A program made the translations under genes and the position numbers. Of a DNA stretch of 12,850 nt, positions 1 through 7,315 are shown piece by piece. How positions within the stretch are numbered: the stretch's first letter is position 1; each line of letters opens with the position of its first letter. The notes below the pieces were generated by a model, which was not told the DNA's origin, did no database searches, and saw only the letters and a program-made list of their open reading frames with translations. The DNA is from a bacterium (lineage in GTDB: Bacteria > Electryoneota > RPQS01). Location: contig JAHIZR010000291.1 in assembly GCA_018814465.1 (NCBI GenBank), forward strand, positions 1-12,850. The letters run 5' to 3'.

Positions 1-1202
1 AGATTCGGCGCGGCCGGTTTGGTCAGATGACGCAGGTTCTTGGCAATCTTTTCGATGCGTTCCGTGAGTGCGGAAATGGTCGTCAAATCCTTATTAATGC
101 CTTCATCAATTTCCACGCCTTTGCGTTCGAGGCGCATTGACAGCAGTTCCACACGGCCTTTCACCGGCTGGAGACTATTATTGATTTCGTGAGCGATCCC
201 GCCCGCCAGTTGATTGACGGTAGACCGCTTTTCAGATTCGATCAGTTTCCTCTCCAGCACCTTTTGAGCGGAGATATCCTCCAATACCATACCGGTTTGA
301 AGACGTCCTTCACGATCCTTTTGTACGTTAAAGAAGGAATAGGCCAGCGTGCGGCCGCCCAGCTTAACCTGATCGCGGTACTCCCTTTTCTCTTCGAGGA
401 ACAGCTTCAGTGCCTGCTTTATTTCATCCATCAATACCAAATCAAAGCAGCCGGCATCACAGAGCTTGATTCCCGGCTTGACAATTTCACCGAGGAAGAG
501 CTTGGCTTGCGGATTCGCATATTCGATGCGGCAGTTCTCATCCAGAATAAGCAAGCCGTGCGGCTGGCTTTTCAGAATAGTCGCGAGATATTCCTGCAGT
601 TCCTTATATTTCGCTTTGGATTCGACCTCCAGCTTGATCAGGCGGGCATTTTCAAGCGCGACGGCCGCAAGGTGAACAAAGGTCTCAAAAAGGACGAGAC
701 TGGTTTGATCGAAAACTCCGGCCAGTTTAGAGGTATCGACATAAGCCGCGCCGAGCAGTTTGCCTTTGGAGATCAGGGGGGCACCCATCACGCTACGAAC
801 CTGCATGCGGGCGATGGATTGCTGTTTAGTGAGATCGGAAGATCCGACGACGTCATTAACCAGCAGCGGCCTTCGCGACTCGAGCACTTTGCGAATGATG
901 GTGCGCGAGACGGCGGATTCGGCGTCATCGATATCCGTTTCCATATTTTTCGCGACGCTGAATTTCCATTCGCCGTTTTCGGAGACAAGCACCAGGAATC
1001 CGCGCTCCGCGCCGGTTAATTCAATCGAGGCGGAGATGACTCGATTCAGGATAGTCTCCGGGCGCAAATCATGGTTGATATCTTCAACCAGAGATGCGAG
1101 CTTGGATAAACCTGATTCGACTTCACCGCTTGAATCGATATTGTAATCGGATTCGTTCACGGGAGCTAAATCATTCAGATCATCAAAAAAATCGTCAGGC
1201 AC
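1..1202 (-). CDS. Sensor histidine kinase, GAF-PAS-HisKA (3' end beyond the window)
   Basis: This gene reads leftward and runs off the window after 400 codons, so the HATPase domain is not seen. The start is GTG at 1202, the first possible start after the in-frame stop of the upstream kinase gene, with a TGAGG ribosome site 6 nt before it. About 45 acidic residues come first, then a GAF domain (about 46-190, with GAERGFLVLV and MGAPLISKGKLLGAAYVD). A coiled linker (about 190-205), a PAS domain (about 205-315, HGLLILDENCRIEYANP) and a HisKA phospho-acceptor box (GGIAHEINN, His338) follow. No membrane segment is visible, so the protein is probably cytoplasmic and senses an internal signal or a partner protein. 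It sits 12 nt after the Ser/Thr kinase gene and is surely co-transcribed. That pairing resembles HstK-type proteins, where the same domains form one chain. The ligand and the response regulator are unknown. Confidence 0.9.
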   Translation of the reverse strand, partial: MPDDFFDDLNDLAPVNESDYNIDSSGEVESGLSKLASLVEDINHDLRPETILNRVISASIELTGAERGFLVLVSENGEWKFSVAKNMETDIDDAESAVSRTIIRKVLESRRPLLVNDVVGSSDLTKQQSIARMQVRSVMGAPLISKGKLLGAAYVDTSKLAGVFDQTSLVLFETFVHLAAVALENARLIKLEVESKAKYKELQEYLATILKSQPHGLLILDENCRIEYANPQAKLFLGEIVKPGIKLCDAGCFDLVLMDEIKQALKLFLEEKREYRDQVKLGGRTLAYSFFNVQKDREGRLQTGMVLEDISAQKVLERKLIESEKRSTVNQLAGGIAHEINNSLQPVKGRVELLSMRLERKGVEIDEGINKDLTTISALTERIEKIAKNLRHLTKPAAPN

Positions 1203-1214
1203 GGGAACCTCAGA

Positions 1215-4200
1215 TTAGTCAGCTTTCAGCAGTTTGCGTGCATCGAGCGCTTCCGATTTAAATTGGCGAATCAACGGAGAATTCAGGAAGCTTTCGCGAT
1301 CCTGTTCCGGCAATCTGGCTGTGATTGCTTTCAGAATCGTGACTCCTTTTCCGAATTCTTCAAGTGCTTTTTGAGTCGTCTTGTTTTTCAGATTCTCTCT
1401 GGCAACTGCCCAATGCAGTCCCCAGAGAAAATCCGGGAAAACATTGAGTTTGCGAAGCGCGAATTGAAGTTGCTTTTCATCAAGTTGTTCATGAGCAAAA
1501 AGAAGGCCATAGACTTCAGTGCGCGCGGCAGTATATGGATCCCATTTGATGTCAGCCACTTGACGGGCATTATTCAGCGCGTTTCGGGCAGCCTCGAGTT
1601 CCCCTTTTTCCGCGCGCAGTCTGCACTCGGTCAGGTTCAGGTGGATCGCTGCCAGAGGGTCGACATCGTTCGGCATTAATTTGTGGGCAAGCTCCAACGC
1701 CTCGTTGACTTTTTCGGTCATGCCATTGCGCGCATAGAGGACAGCCAATCCCTCCAGCGCCTGCCCCTCGCCTTTTTTCACACCCGCATCGTGCGCGATT
1801 TGCTGCGCGGCAGTCAGAGTGTTTTCAGCTTGTTCAAGGTGATCGAGGGTGATGAGCAGTTTCCCCAGATAGACCATCGGTTCGATTTGACTTTCTTTGT
1901 CGCCTAAACCCGCGGCAAGATCGAGAGCTTCGCGGAAGAAGGCTTGCGCGCGCGGGTAGTCAGCCCGATAGTATGACAACTCGCCGAGATTGCTGAGCAG
2001 TTCGACCTGTTCGCGCGGTCCCCGCATGCGGCGGAAGAGCGTGAGCGATTTCAGATAGTATTCTTCGGCTTCCCGCAGTTGTCCGGTTTCGAGCGCATCG
2101 ACTCCGAGGTTATTATAGATCCCTGCAAGCCGATGGATGTCATTGATATCCTGCGCAATTTCGGCGCACTGTTCCCAGAGCTGGCGCGCGCGAATGCGGT
2201 CGCCGCTTTGAGCGGCGAGGACGCCGAGGTTGTTGTACATATTCGCGATGTTCTTGCGGTCACCGAGCTTCTGGCTGACTTCCATGCAGCGCTGCCAGTA
2301 GGCGGCGGCGGTGTCGGAGTCGCCTTTGTAGAAAGCAAGTGTCGCGAAGGTATTCAGCAGCAGAGCGAAGCCCGGATCGGCGGCATCGAACGGAACACGG
2401 GACAAGCCCGCTTCGGCAAGTTGGGCGGCCTTTTCCTGATCGCCTTTCTTAAAGGCAATCCAGGCCAGTGTTCCATAGACCGATGCCGCGGCGGTGCTGT
2501 TTTCGGGAGTCAGTACTTCTAAGGTTCGATCCAGCAATTTTTCCGCATTGTCGGTCCGGCCCAGTTTTTCTTCCAAGTTGGCGTAGCGCGCGACCAGAGA
2601 CAGATTGGCCGGGGTAACTTCAGCTTGCCCGCGATCGAGAATCTCGCTTAACAATTCCGTTGCCTGAGCTGTATCTCCCTTGATATATTCAATTCTGGAG
2701 AGAGCGACATAGACGGCGGTTTTCAGATGCCGCGGAATTCCCTTCTTCACGCACCAGATCAGCAGTTCGCGCGCCCAGGCAAGCAATCCTTTGTCAATCG
2801 CTTGCTGAAGTATTCGATCCGCGTCTTCGCCGGGTGTTTGCCAGCTTTCCGCCCGAAAGTCGTGATACAGGACTTCGCGTTCGCGCAGGGCTTCATCCGG
2901 AGCCGGTATTGTCTGCCAAACGGATCGCAGCAGGCTGTGCATGGCTTTCGCGGTTTCGGGACTCATCGCCTGTGAGATGCTTTCGCGAACGGCATCGAAG
3001 CGAATAAGGCGGCCGGAATCCGAATTATCAATCCAGCCTGTTTCCGTGAGCGAATTGCCGGTGACCTTCGTTTCAGGAGCAGCCTTTCGCAAAATTTTGA
3101 CAGCCTGATTCAGAATATTGTCAGGGAGCGGCACGGAAGAGCAGGCAAGCAGCTGCAATTCGTCTTGCGACTCGGAGGACAAGGAAGCCATTTTTGTTTG
3201 AACGAAGCAAGAGACATCATCTTGCAGGCCGTGTTTCCACTCTCCGGGCAGCAATTCCCAGCCGAACAGTCCGATTCGCAGCAGCTCGTTTTCCTGCAAT
3301 GATTTTAGAGCCGCTTGGAGCGCCGACGAAATGCCTAAGGTTCCGGAATAGAGCCGTGTGAAGAAAGAATCAGGGAAACTGTTTTCCGGAAACGTCGTCT
3401 GCACGAACTCTTTTACGCCTTCAGTATTCAGCGGTTTCAGATCCAGAATTCGGAAGGAGTTCAAACGGAAATCGCATGTCTCCGGCAGCTGCCTGCCCCC
3501 GAGAATCCAGAGTACTCGGTAAGGAGCGAGTTCGTGGATCGAGCCGCACAGGATTTCGTAGTCCAGTTTCGAAATCTCCGGGACGAAAACGACGCGCGGA
3601 CAGTTTTGCGCGGCTGGAAGTTCGGTTGTTGTATTCACGGTCCGGCAAGAAATCCCGGACAGGGTTAGTTCCGACTGAAAGTTTTTAATCAGGCTGCTGC
3701 GACCCATGCCGGGCAGGCTGCGCAGGAAGATCGATTCAGGGTGCGCGCCTCGCAGCAGGCTTTCGCGAGTAATCGCGAGGATCTGACGGGCTTCGCGGTT
3801 TGTTACAAAGGTGGCGGAGCGGATATAGGCGCGGCTGGAATCGGCAGTTTCGTAGGGATACTCAGTGCCTTCGCGTTCATTGAGGAGTGCGATAACGTGA
3901 CGGGGGCTGGGCGGGCGATCTTTCGCTTTGAGTCTGATCATGGCGCTGATCACATCAGCCAATCCGACAGGAAAGTCGGAACGATAGCGGAGCAGCGAAG
4001 GAAGTTCCGTTTGCGATCTCAACTTGGCGGCGGTCATGGGATCCTGATCCGCGAACGGAAGCGTCCCGGCAGCCAAGCGATAAAGTAATAAGCCGAGCGA
4101 ATAGAGATCGGAATTTTCCGTATGTGCATCCCCGCGAATGACTTCGGGTGCCAGATAGTCCAGCGTACCGCTAAGTTCACCGGATTGCTTGTTTGATATC

Positions 4201-4682
4201 GCGGCAAGACCGAAGTCGACCAGTTTCAGCAGAGTGAATCGGCCGTTTTCATCCAAGCGTCCGAGGACATTTTCAGGTTTAATATCGCGGTGCAGCAGGG
4301 AGCGAGAGTGCAGGAAGGCGAGCGCCCGGCAAAGGCTGACAAGAATTTCACGAAGCTGTTCAGGTGTCCATTCCGAATTTAGTTTATTGAGAGGCTGGCC
4401 GTCGATGAATTCTGTGGTGAAATAAAGAGCATTGTCTCTTTCCGCCAGCATTCCGAAGTCGTAAACTTCCGGAATATGCGGATGTTGAACCCCGCGAATA
4501 CTTCTGAATTCTGATTTGAATTCATCGGCTGAGTAAGGATCATGGCCTGTCGAGGAAATCTTCAAGGCCATAATTTTATTTTCTTTGCTGGTGTCAACTA
4601 CGAGATATACGACGCCCATGCCGCCGGAGCCAATCGTCCGAAGGATGCGGTAGCGTGAATCTAAAAGCGCCTGATTCGGCAT
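1215..4682 (-). CDS. Ser/Thr protein kinase with STAND-like ATPase and TPR repeats
   Basis: This 1155-aa protein starts with a complete Hanks-type kinase domain (about 10-270): glycine loop GSGGMGVVY (18-26), Lys41 in MALKI, HRDIKPEN (131-138), DFG (156-158), APE (178-180) and SDLYSLG (191-197). All catalytic residues are present, so it should be active. A STAND/AAA-like region follows (about 295-600); its P-loop reads LPGMGRSS (323-330), with Arg in place of the usual Walker A Lys, and the Walker B-like strand RVVFVPE lacks the acidic pair. The rest is a TPR solenoid (about 650-1100); the clearest repeats begin near 814, 854 and 894 (YNNLG, YNNLG, LSNLG). No transmembrane segment is seen. 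ATG 4682 has GGAG 6 nt upstream. The layout recalls PknK/HstK signalling ATPases, in which the TPR end usually receives the signal or partner. The histidine kinase gene follows directly. Target and signal are unknown. Confidence 0.93.
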   Translation of the reverse strand: MPNQALLDSRYRILRTIGSGGMGVVYLVVDTSKENKIMALKISSTGHDPYSADEFKSEFRSIRGVQHPHIPEVYDFGMLAERDNALYFTTEFIDGQPLNKLNSEWTPEQLREILVSLCRALAFLHSRSLLHRDIKPENVLGRLDENGRFTLLKLVDFGLAAISNKQSGELSGTLDYLAPEVIRGDAHTENSDLYSLGLLLYRLAAGTLPFADQDPMTAAKLRSQTELPSLLRYRSDFPVGLADVISAMIRLKAKDRPPSPRHVIALLNEREGTEYPYETADSSRAYIRSATFVTNREARQILAITRESLLRGAHPESIFLRSLPGMGRSSLIKNFQSELTLSGISCRTVNTTTELPAAQNCPRVVFVPEISKLDYEILCGSIHELAPYRVLWILGGRQLPETCDFRLNSFRILDLKPLNTEGVKEFVQTTFPENSFPDSFFTRLYSGTLGISSALQAALKSLQENELLRIGLFGWELLPGEWKHGLQDDVSCFVQTKMASLSSESQDELQLLACSSVPLPDNILNQAVKILRKAAPETKVTGNSLTETGWIDNSDSGRLIRFDAVRESISQAMSPETAKAMHSLLRSVWQTIPAPDEALREREVLYHDFRAESWQTPGEDADRILQQAIDKGLLAWARELLIWCVKKGIPRHLKTAVYVALSRIEYIKGDTAQATELLSEILDRGQAEVTPANLSLVARYANLEEKLGRTDNAEKLLDRTLEVLTPENSTAAASVYGTLAWIAFKKGDQEKAAQLAEAGLSRVPFDAADPGFALLLNTFATLAFYKGDSDTAAAYWQRCMEVSQKLGDRKNIANMYNNLGVLAAQSGDRIRARQLWEQCAEIAQDINDIHRLAGIYNNLGVDALETGQLREAEEYYLKSLTLFRRMRGPREQVELLSNLGELSYYRADYPRAQAFFREALDLAAGLGDKESQIEPMVYLGKLLITLDHLEQAENTLTAAQQIAHDAGVKKGEGQALEGLAVLYARNGMTEKVNEALELAHKLMPNDVDPLAAIHLNLTECRLRAEKGELEAARNALNNARQVADIKWDPYTAARTEVYGLLFAHEQLDEKQLQFALRKLNVFPDFLWGLHWAVARENLKNKTTQKALEEFGKGVTILKAITARLPEQDRESFLNSPLIRQFKSEALDARKLLKAD

Positions 4683-4802
4683 GAATCTCCGGATTAGTTA
4701 GAGATTTCCTGTCATCTCATTATCGTCAGAAAAGTGGGTCAACTTGAGTGAAAACTGAGTAGAATGAGGGAATTAGACAGGGCTTACGCTAAAGCCTGTC
4801 TG
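4683..4802 (-). other. Kinase gene upstream region with a bulged hairpin
   Basis: This stretch lies between the kinase start and the insertion sequence. A hairpin at 4775-4801 pairs AGACAGG with CCTGTCT and CTT with AAG around a single bulged G and a 6-nt loop. It has no T-run on either strand and ends one base before the inferred insertion sequence boundary. I found no convincing sigma-70 or sigma-54 promoter for the kinase operon here. The insertion may have separated the operon from its original promoter or supplied a new one. Confidence 0.5.
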
Positions 4803-4843
4803 CTATATTCATAGTCAAGGGCACGAGGGGTCCTACCGCTTAG
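4803..4843 (+). repeat. Inverted end of the insertion sequence (transposase 3' side)
   Basis: Read on the plus strand this 41-nt block matches the other end read on the minus strand: CTATATT, then CAT, GTC, GGGGT, TACC and CTTAG or CCTTAG in the same order over equal length. The inner block GGGGTnnTACC is the best conserved and is probably the subterminal repeat of the IS1111 group. Confidence 0.55.
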
Positions 4844-4995
4844 CGCATTCTGCTATTCGGGGTTCCTCGGGGCGAGGACCGGCGAGTTCTTTTTGCGGTT
4901 CAGGACCGGAGCCGGGATACTCAAAAGCGTTCTTTCACAGCGACAGATAGGCTCACGGGGTCTCCGGTCCGCACGGATTGCGGTGAGGACGGGTT
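4815..4995 (-). ncRNA. Candidate bridge RNA region of the insertion sequence
   Basis: This is the non-coding stretch after the transposase stop. It is rich in pairing: a perfect 9-bp long-range stem GGACCGGAG/CTCCGGTCC (4903-4911 with 4962-4970), a 6-bp hairpin TCCTCG/CGAGGA with a 3-nt loop (4864-4878), CCGCA/TGCGG (4969-4983) and CGCTtAGCG (4837-4845). IS110-family recombinases use a bridge RNA transcribed from the element's own non-coding end, and in IS1111-type elements that is the 3' side. Position, length and pairing fit, but no covariance was tested and the RNA limits are guesses. Confidence 0.45.
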
Positions 4996-6066
4996 TCAGG
5001 CAGCCCAGCGATAGGCGTATTCCTGCTGTCGCACGGTCATGGCCCACATGACGATCGCGAGGCAGCGGGCCATGCCTACAATGGCGATCTTCCGTCGTTT
5101 GCTGTGCGCACAGATCGTCTCGAACTGTCGCTTGGCCTGCGGGTCTTTGCGGACCCAGCTCCAGGCGGCTTCGATAAGGAGGCGTCTGAGAATCGGCGAG
5201 CCCCAGTGCGTAATGTGTCCCAGTCGTCGCCGGGAGCTGCTGCTCCACTCGCAGCATGTGAAGCCGACGTGCGCCGCCAAAGCTTCGGCCGTTTCAAACT
5301 CGTGCGGACGGAAGATTTCCAGCAGAAACGCCATCGCGGTCAAGCGTCCCACGCCGGGAATGTGGCGCAGCAAGGCGCAGCGGTCGTGGGAGGCTTCGCC
5401 CCGGCTTAAGGCGACGATCTGCTGGTCAAGAATGCGGATCTGGCAGTACAGTCCGTCCAAGGCATCGAGCTGTGCCGTGAGACAAACGCGCAACGGTTCC
5501 GGCAACTCCAGCGCGCGCAGGCTCCGGAGGGTCGCTTGACTCCAGGGTCCGGTCCGCCTGTCGGAAGGCCAGGCGAGGTGATGAAAGGCCAGCAGCGCTT
5601 TGATCCGATTTTGGATGCGCGTCTTATCGCGCACCAGCTGTTCCCGCGTGCGCAGCAACTGGCGATCCTGTTCTTCCGCTTCCGTCGGCACGCGCACAAA
5701 GCTGCGCGGCGGATGAAAATAGAGTTGGGCCAGCATCAGAGCGTCGCGGCGATCGGTCTTCTGCTGTCGGTTGGTGACGCTCTTGGGAACCTGACTGGGG
5801 GCCACCACCCGGCAGTCCACCCCCAGCTCGCGCAGCATCCGGCACAGGTGAAAGCCTGTGTACCCGGCTTCATAGCAGGCCCACAGTTCACACCGGGGAA
5901 AGCGGGCCAGAAAGCGCTGCCAGTCTTCATGCCGGTGCGAAAGGCGCCCCTGGAACAAAATCTCGCCGCTGGTCACATCCAATGCCGCCACGACGACCGC
6001 CTTCGCATCCACATCCAGACCCAGCGCCACCCGCCGCGCCTCCGCCAAAAACTTGTACTTCATCAT
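4996..6066 (-). CDS. IS110-family transposase (DEDD recombinase)
   Basis: This 356-aa protein is the usual length for the family. The N-terminal RuvC-like DEDD domain shows GLDVDAK (Asp18/Asp20), CYEAGYTG (Glu66) and KTDRRDA (Asp105/Asp108). The C-terminal Transposase_20 domain shows the helix-hairpin-helix motif HIPGVG (235-240) and the serine-rich catalytic stretch CEWSSSSRRRLGHITHWG (272-289), followed by LRRLLIEAAW. All acidic residues and the C-terminal serine region are present, so the enzyme looks functional. Members recombine DNA under the direction of a bridge RNA and cut without a classical transposase triad. The start ATG is preceded by AGGAG 6 nt upstream; a second Met follows directly. 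High GC gives many meaningless open frames in the other phases here. Confidence 0.95.
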   Translation of the reverse strand: MMKYKFLAEARRVALGLDVDAKAVVVAALDVTSGEILFQGRLSHRHEDWQRFLARFPRCELWACYEAGYTGFHLCRMLRELGVDCRVVAPSQVPKSVTNRQQKTDRRDALMLAQLYFHPPRSFVRVPTEAEEQDRQLLRTREQLVRDKTRIQNRIKALLAFHHLAWPSDRRTGPWSQATLRSLRALELPEPLRVCLTAQLDALDGLYCQIRILDQQIVALSRGEASHDRCALLRHIPGVGRLTAMAFLLEIFRPHEFETAEALAAHVGFTCCEWSSSSRRRLGHITHWGSPILRRLLIEAAWSWVRKDPQAKRQFETICAHSKRRKIAIVGMARCLAIVMWAMTVRQQEYAYRWAA

Positions 6067-6108
6067 CGTTGTCTCCTTGCAGGTTGTTACTGATTGTGCT
6101 CGACAACA

Positions 6109-6149
6109 CTAAGGTAACACCCCAGGGGACAACGACAAATGAAATATAG
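6109..6149 (-). repeat. Inverted end of the insertion sequence (transposase 5' side)
   Basis: This is the partner of 4803-4843. Read on the minus strand it begins CTATATT and ends GGGGTgtTACCTTAG, 43 nt before the transposase start. It also holds a small palindrome CCCCtGGGG. The host 78-nt repeat starts 9 nt beyond it. Confidence 0.55.
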
Positions 6150-6157
6150 GAACTCCC

Positions 6158-6235
6158 AATAAGATTCCGGCCGGGTTGCGCACCTCAAATGACACGACAG
6201 TAAAAAGATCTCTGTGCTTAGCCCGGCTCGGCGAG
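6158..6235 (-). repeat. 78-nt interspersed palindromic repeat, copy A
   Basis: On the minus strand it begins CTCGCCGAGCCGGGCTAAGC and ends GCGCAACCCGGCC, then GGAATCTTATT. Copy B at 9884-9961 has the same two arms, the same length of 78 nt and a more variable middle. The arms pair as a stem (GCCGGG with CCCGGC, plus GCAC with GTGC). Past both ends the copies differ, which defines the unit. It lies between the lipoprotein terminator and the insertion sequence, and is a REP/BIME-like extragenic element. Confidence 0.75.
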
Positions 6236-6282
6236 CCCAATGGCATCCGGTGGCCAAGCGGCAAGCTACTTTCACAGTCAAG

Positions 6283-6313
6283 AAAAGGCGCGAACACATG
6301 GTCCGCGCCTTTT
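6283..6313 (-). terminator. Rho-independent terminator of the first lipoprotein gene
   Basis: A perfect 10-bp stem AAAAGGCGCG/CGCGCCTTTT with an 11-nt loop lies 28 nt after the stop codon. On the minus strand the 3' arm ends in TTTT followed by CTTG, a short U tract. The A/T flanks would also let it work weakly in the other direction. Confidence 0.75.
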
Positions 6314-6340
6314 GGCTAAGCATCTCTCCCTTGGGATATT

Positions 6341-7036
6341 TTAGTCGGATCTGGTCAGGATATAGCGTGAAAAGTGATTGGTTCTTCCCATGGCTCGCAT
6401 GCTGCCCATATCGATATTCATGGGAATCGACTCCAGCGCGCCGTCGGCGGCGACATACCACATGGCGAGCGAGGCGAGCTCATCGTTGGAATAATCCAGT
6501 CCGGCAAGATCGAACCAGATTTGAACCATACCGTTGAACTCCAGCGGATGCGGACCGAAATCAACGATGGCGTCGTCTTCGTTCTGCATGCAGGCTGTGA
6601 TGGTCGCATTATAAGGCAGTGCGCCATAGGGGATCATGACACCGGAATTCATACATTGAATGGTTGCCTCGGAATTAGCCATAACATAAACCGACACGCA
6701 GGGGTCATCGCCTTCCGGAACGGGCACGGGTGCCGGACGGGTCGGGCCGCTCATGCCGCCGCGCGGGACAAATGGCGGATCATCGAGGTTGGTATCGGTT
6801 GTCGGTGTCGTCTTGCCGCTGAGTCCGGTTACCAGCGAAAGACCCTCAGGCAGAATAACCTCCGGACGGGTCGCTGATTCATAGGCGGTTTTGTCGGCAT
6901 CGGACATATTGACCGACGAAGTTCCTGCTCCTATATTATCCGTTGAGCAGCCGGTTCCGGTGAATACAACGATGCTCAGGCCGATCAGGATCAGCGCTAA
7001 AGTAAGGAGTGTGTCTTTTTTCATTATTCTATCCAT
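6341..7036 (-). CDS. Lipoprotein with ZU5-like C-terminal domain, paralogue 1
   Basis: This 231-aa protein has a lipoprotein signal: positive N-terminus, a hydrophobic stretch (about 10-26) and GTGC with Cys30 as the likely lipidation site; Gly at -3 is unusual for a lipobox. A low-complexity linker with PAPVPVPEGDD (about 100-110) separates the anchor from a C-terminal domain of about 110 residues. That domain is shared with the protein encoded at 7316-7990: DFGPHPLxFNGxVxIWFD, MWYV, DxALExxP and THFSRYILT or NHFSRYILT. It resembles ZU5-type beta domains that end in an HFSRY motif; this assignment is from memory of the family. It probably sits on the outer or inner membrane facing the periplasm. 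Met5 (7024) is an alternative start. A sigma-54 promoter lies about 30 nt upstream and a terminator follows, so it is its own transcription unit. The function is unknown. Confidence 0.85.
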   Translation of the reverse strand: MDRIMKKDTLLTLALILIGLSIVVFTGTGCSTDNIGAGTSSVNMSDADKTAYESATRPEVILPEGLSLVTGLSGKTTPTTDTNLDDPPFVPRGGMSGPTRPAPVPVPEGDDPCVSVYVMANSEATIQCMNSGVMIPYGALPYNATITACMQNEDDAIVDFGPHPLEFNGMVQIWFDLAGLDYSNDELASLAMWYVAADGALESIPMNIDMGSMRAMGRTNHFSRYILTRSD

Positions 7037-7078
7037 TACCTTCTTCTGATTAGTTCATCCTTGTTCGATTATGAGAAG

Positions 7079-7095
7079 AGCAACAGATATGCCAA
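7079..7095 (-). promoter_or_regulatory. Sigma-54 promoter of the first lipoprotein gene
   Basis: On the minus strand the sequence is TTGGCATATCTGTTGCT, matching the RpoN consensus TGGCAC-N5-TTGCW with the right spacing between GG at -24 and GC at -12. The expected transcription start is near 7068, giving a leader of about 32 nt to ATG 7036. Conserved CTTACTATAATT lies just upstream, as in the second copy. Confidence 0.8.
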
Positions 7096-7185
7096 TTATA
7101 GTAAGTATGTATGCATGGTCTTGGGATTTGGAATTATTGTGCTTACAAAGGAGTTGAAAGTCCGTTTAGTCTGCAGCCGTCACGA

Positions 7186-7240
7186 GTCGGTTGGCTAAAT
7201 AAACCACTGGTTGAAATCGAGTGGAGCAGATGAGCAAATA
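7186..7240 (-). promoter_or_regulatory. Possible activator-binding region upstream of the first sigma-54 promoter
   Basis: About 95-145 nt upstream of the promoter lies a block that partly matches the same place upstream of the second promoter (about 8150-8203): GAGT, GGTT, TAAnAAACCAnTG, GAGTGGA and GAGCA in the same order. It includes the inverted repeat AACCAcTGGTT (7202-7212). Enhancer sites for sigma-54 activators usually sit at this distance. Simple duplication of the whole gene unit could also explain the match. Confidence 0.3.
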
Positions 7241-7268
7241 AAAAAACGCAGGCGTCTTGCCTGCGTTT
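7241..7268 (-). terminator. Rho-independent terminator of the second lipoprotein gene
   Basis: A perfect stem AACGCAGGC/GCCTGCGTT with a 5-nt loop (7245-7267) is followed on the minus strand by a run of T. It lies about 48 nt after the stop codon at 7316. Confidence 0.9.
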
Positions 7269-7315
7269 CCCTGTTCAAGCCAAGCTTGAACGAATCCTTG
7301 TGTTAGTTTTATAGA

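Larger units (their letters stand above)
4803..6149 (-). mobile_element. IS110-family insertion sequence, probably IS1111 group
   Basis: The limits come from similar sequences in inverted orientation on both sides of the transposase gene (4803-4843 and 6109-6149). That gives about 1.35 kb, normal for IS110-family elements. The transposase starts only about 43 nt inside one inverted repeat, whereas about 150 nt of structured non-coding DNA follows its stop codon. A short 5' side, a long 3' side and inverted repeats fit the IS1111 group, not classical IS110, which lacks inverted repeats and carries its RNA upstream. The transposase is intact. Exact ends are uncertain by several bases because this family makes no obvious target duplication. 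Confidence 0.7.

Noticed and set aside
189..1146. Plus-strand open frames over the histidine kinase
   Set aside because: The minus strand encodes a clear GAF-PAS-HisKA protein; the plus-strand frames are its antisense shadows.
4775..4801. Hairpin upstream of the kinase gene as a terminator
   Set aside because: No T-run follows on either strand and no gene ends just before it.
4853..5257. 134-codon minus-strand frame overlapping the transposase end
   Set aside because: It is out of frame with the transposase, lacks family similarity and runs into the structured non-coding end.
6109..6461. Small minus-strand frames with the peptide RNPAGI
   Set aside because: The peptide is a translation of repeat copy A, and the frame crosses a terminator and the lipoprotein 3' end.
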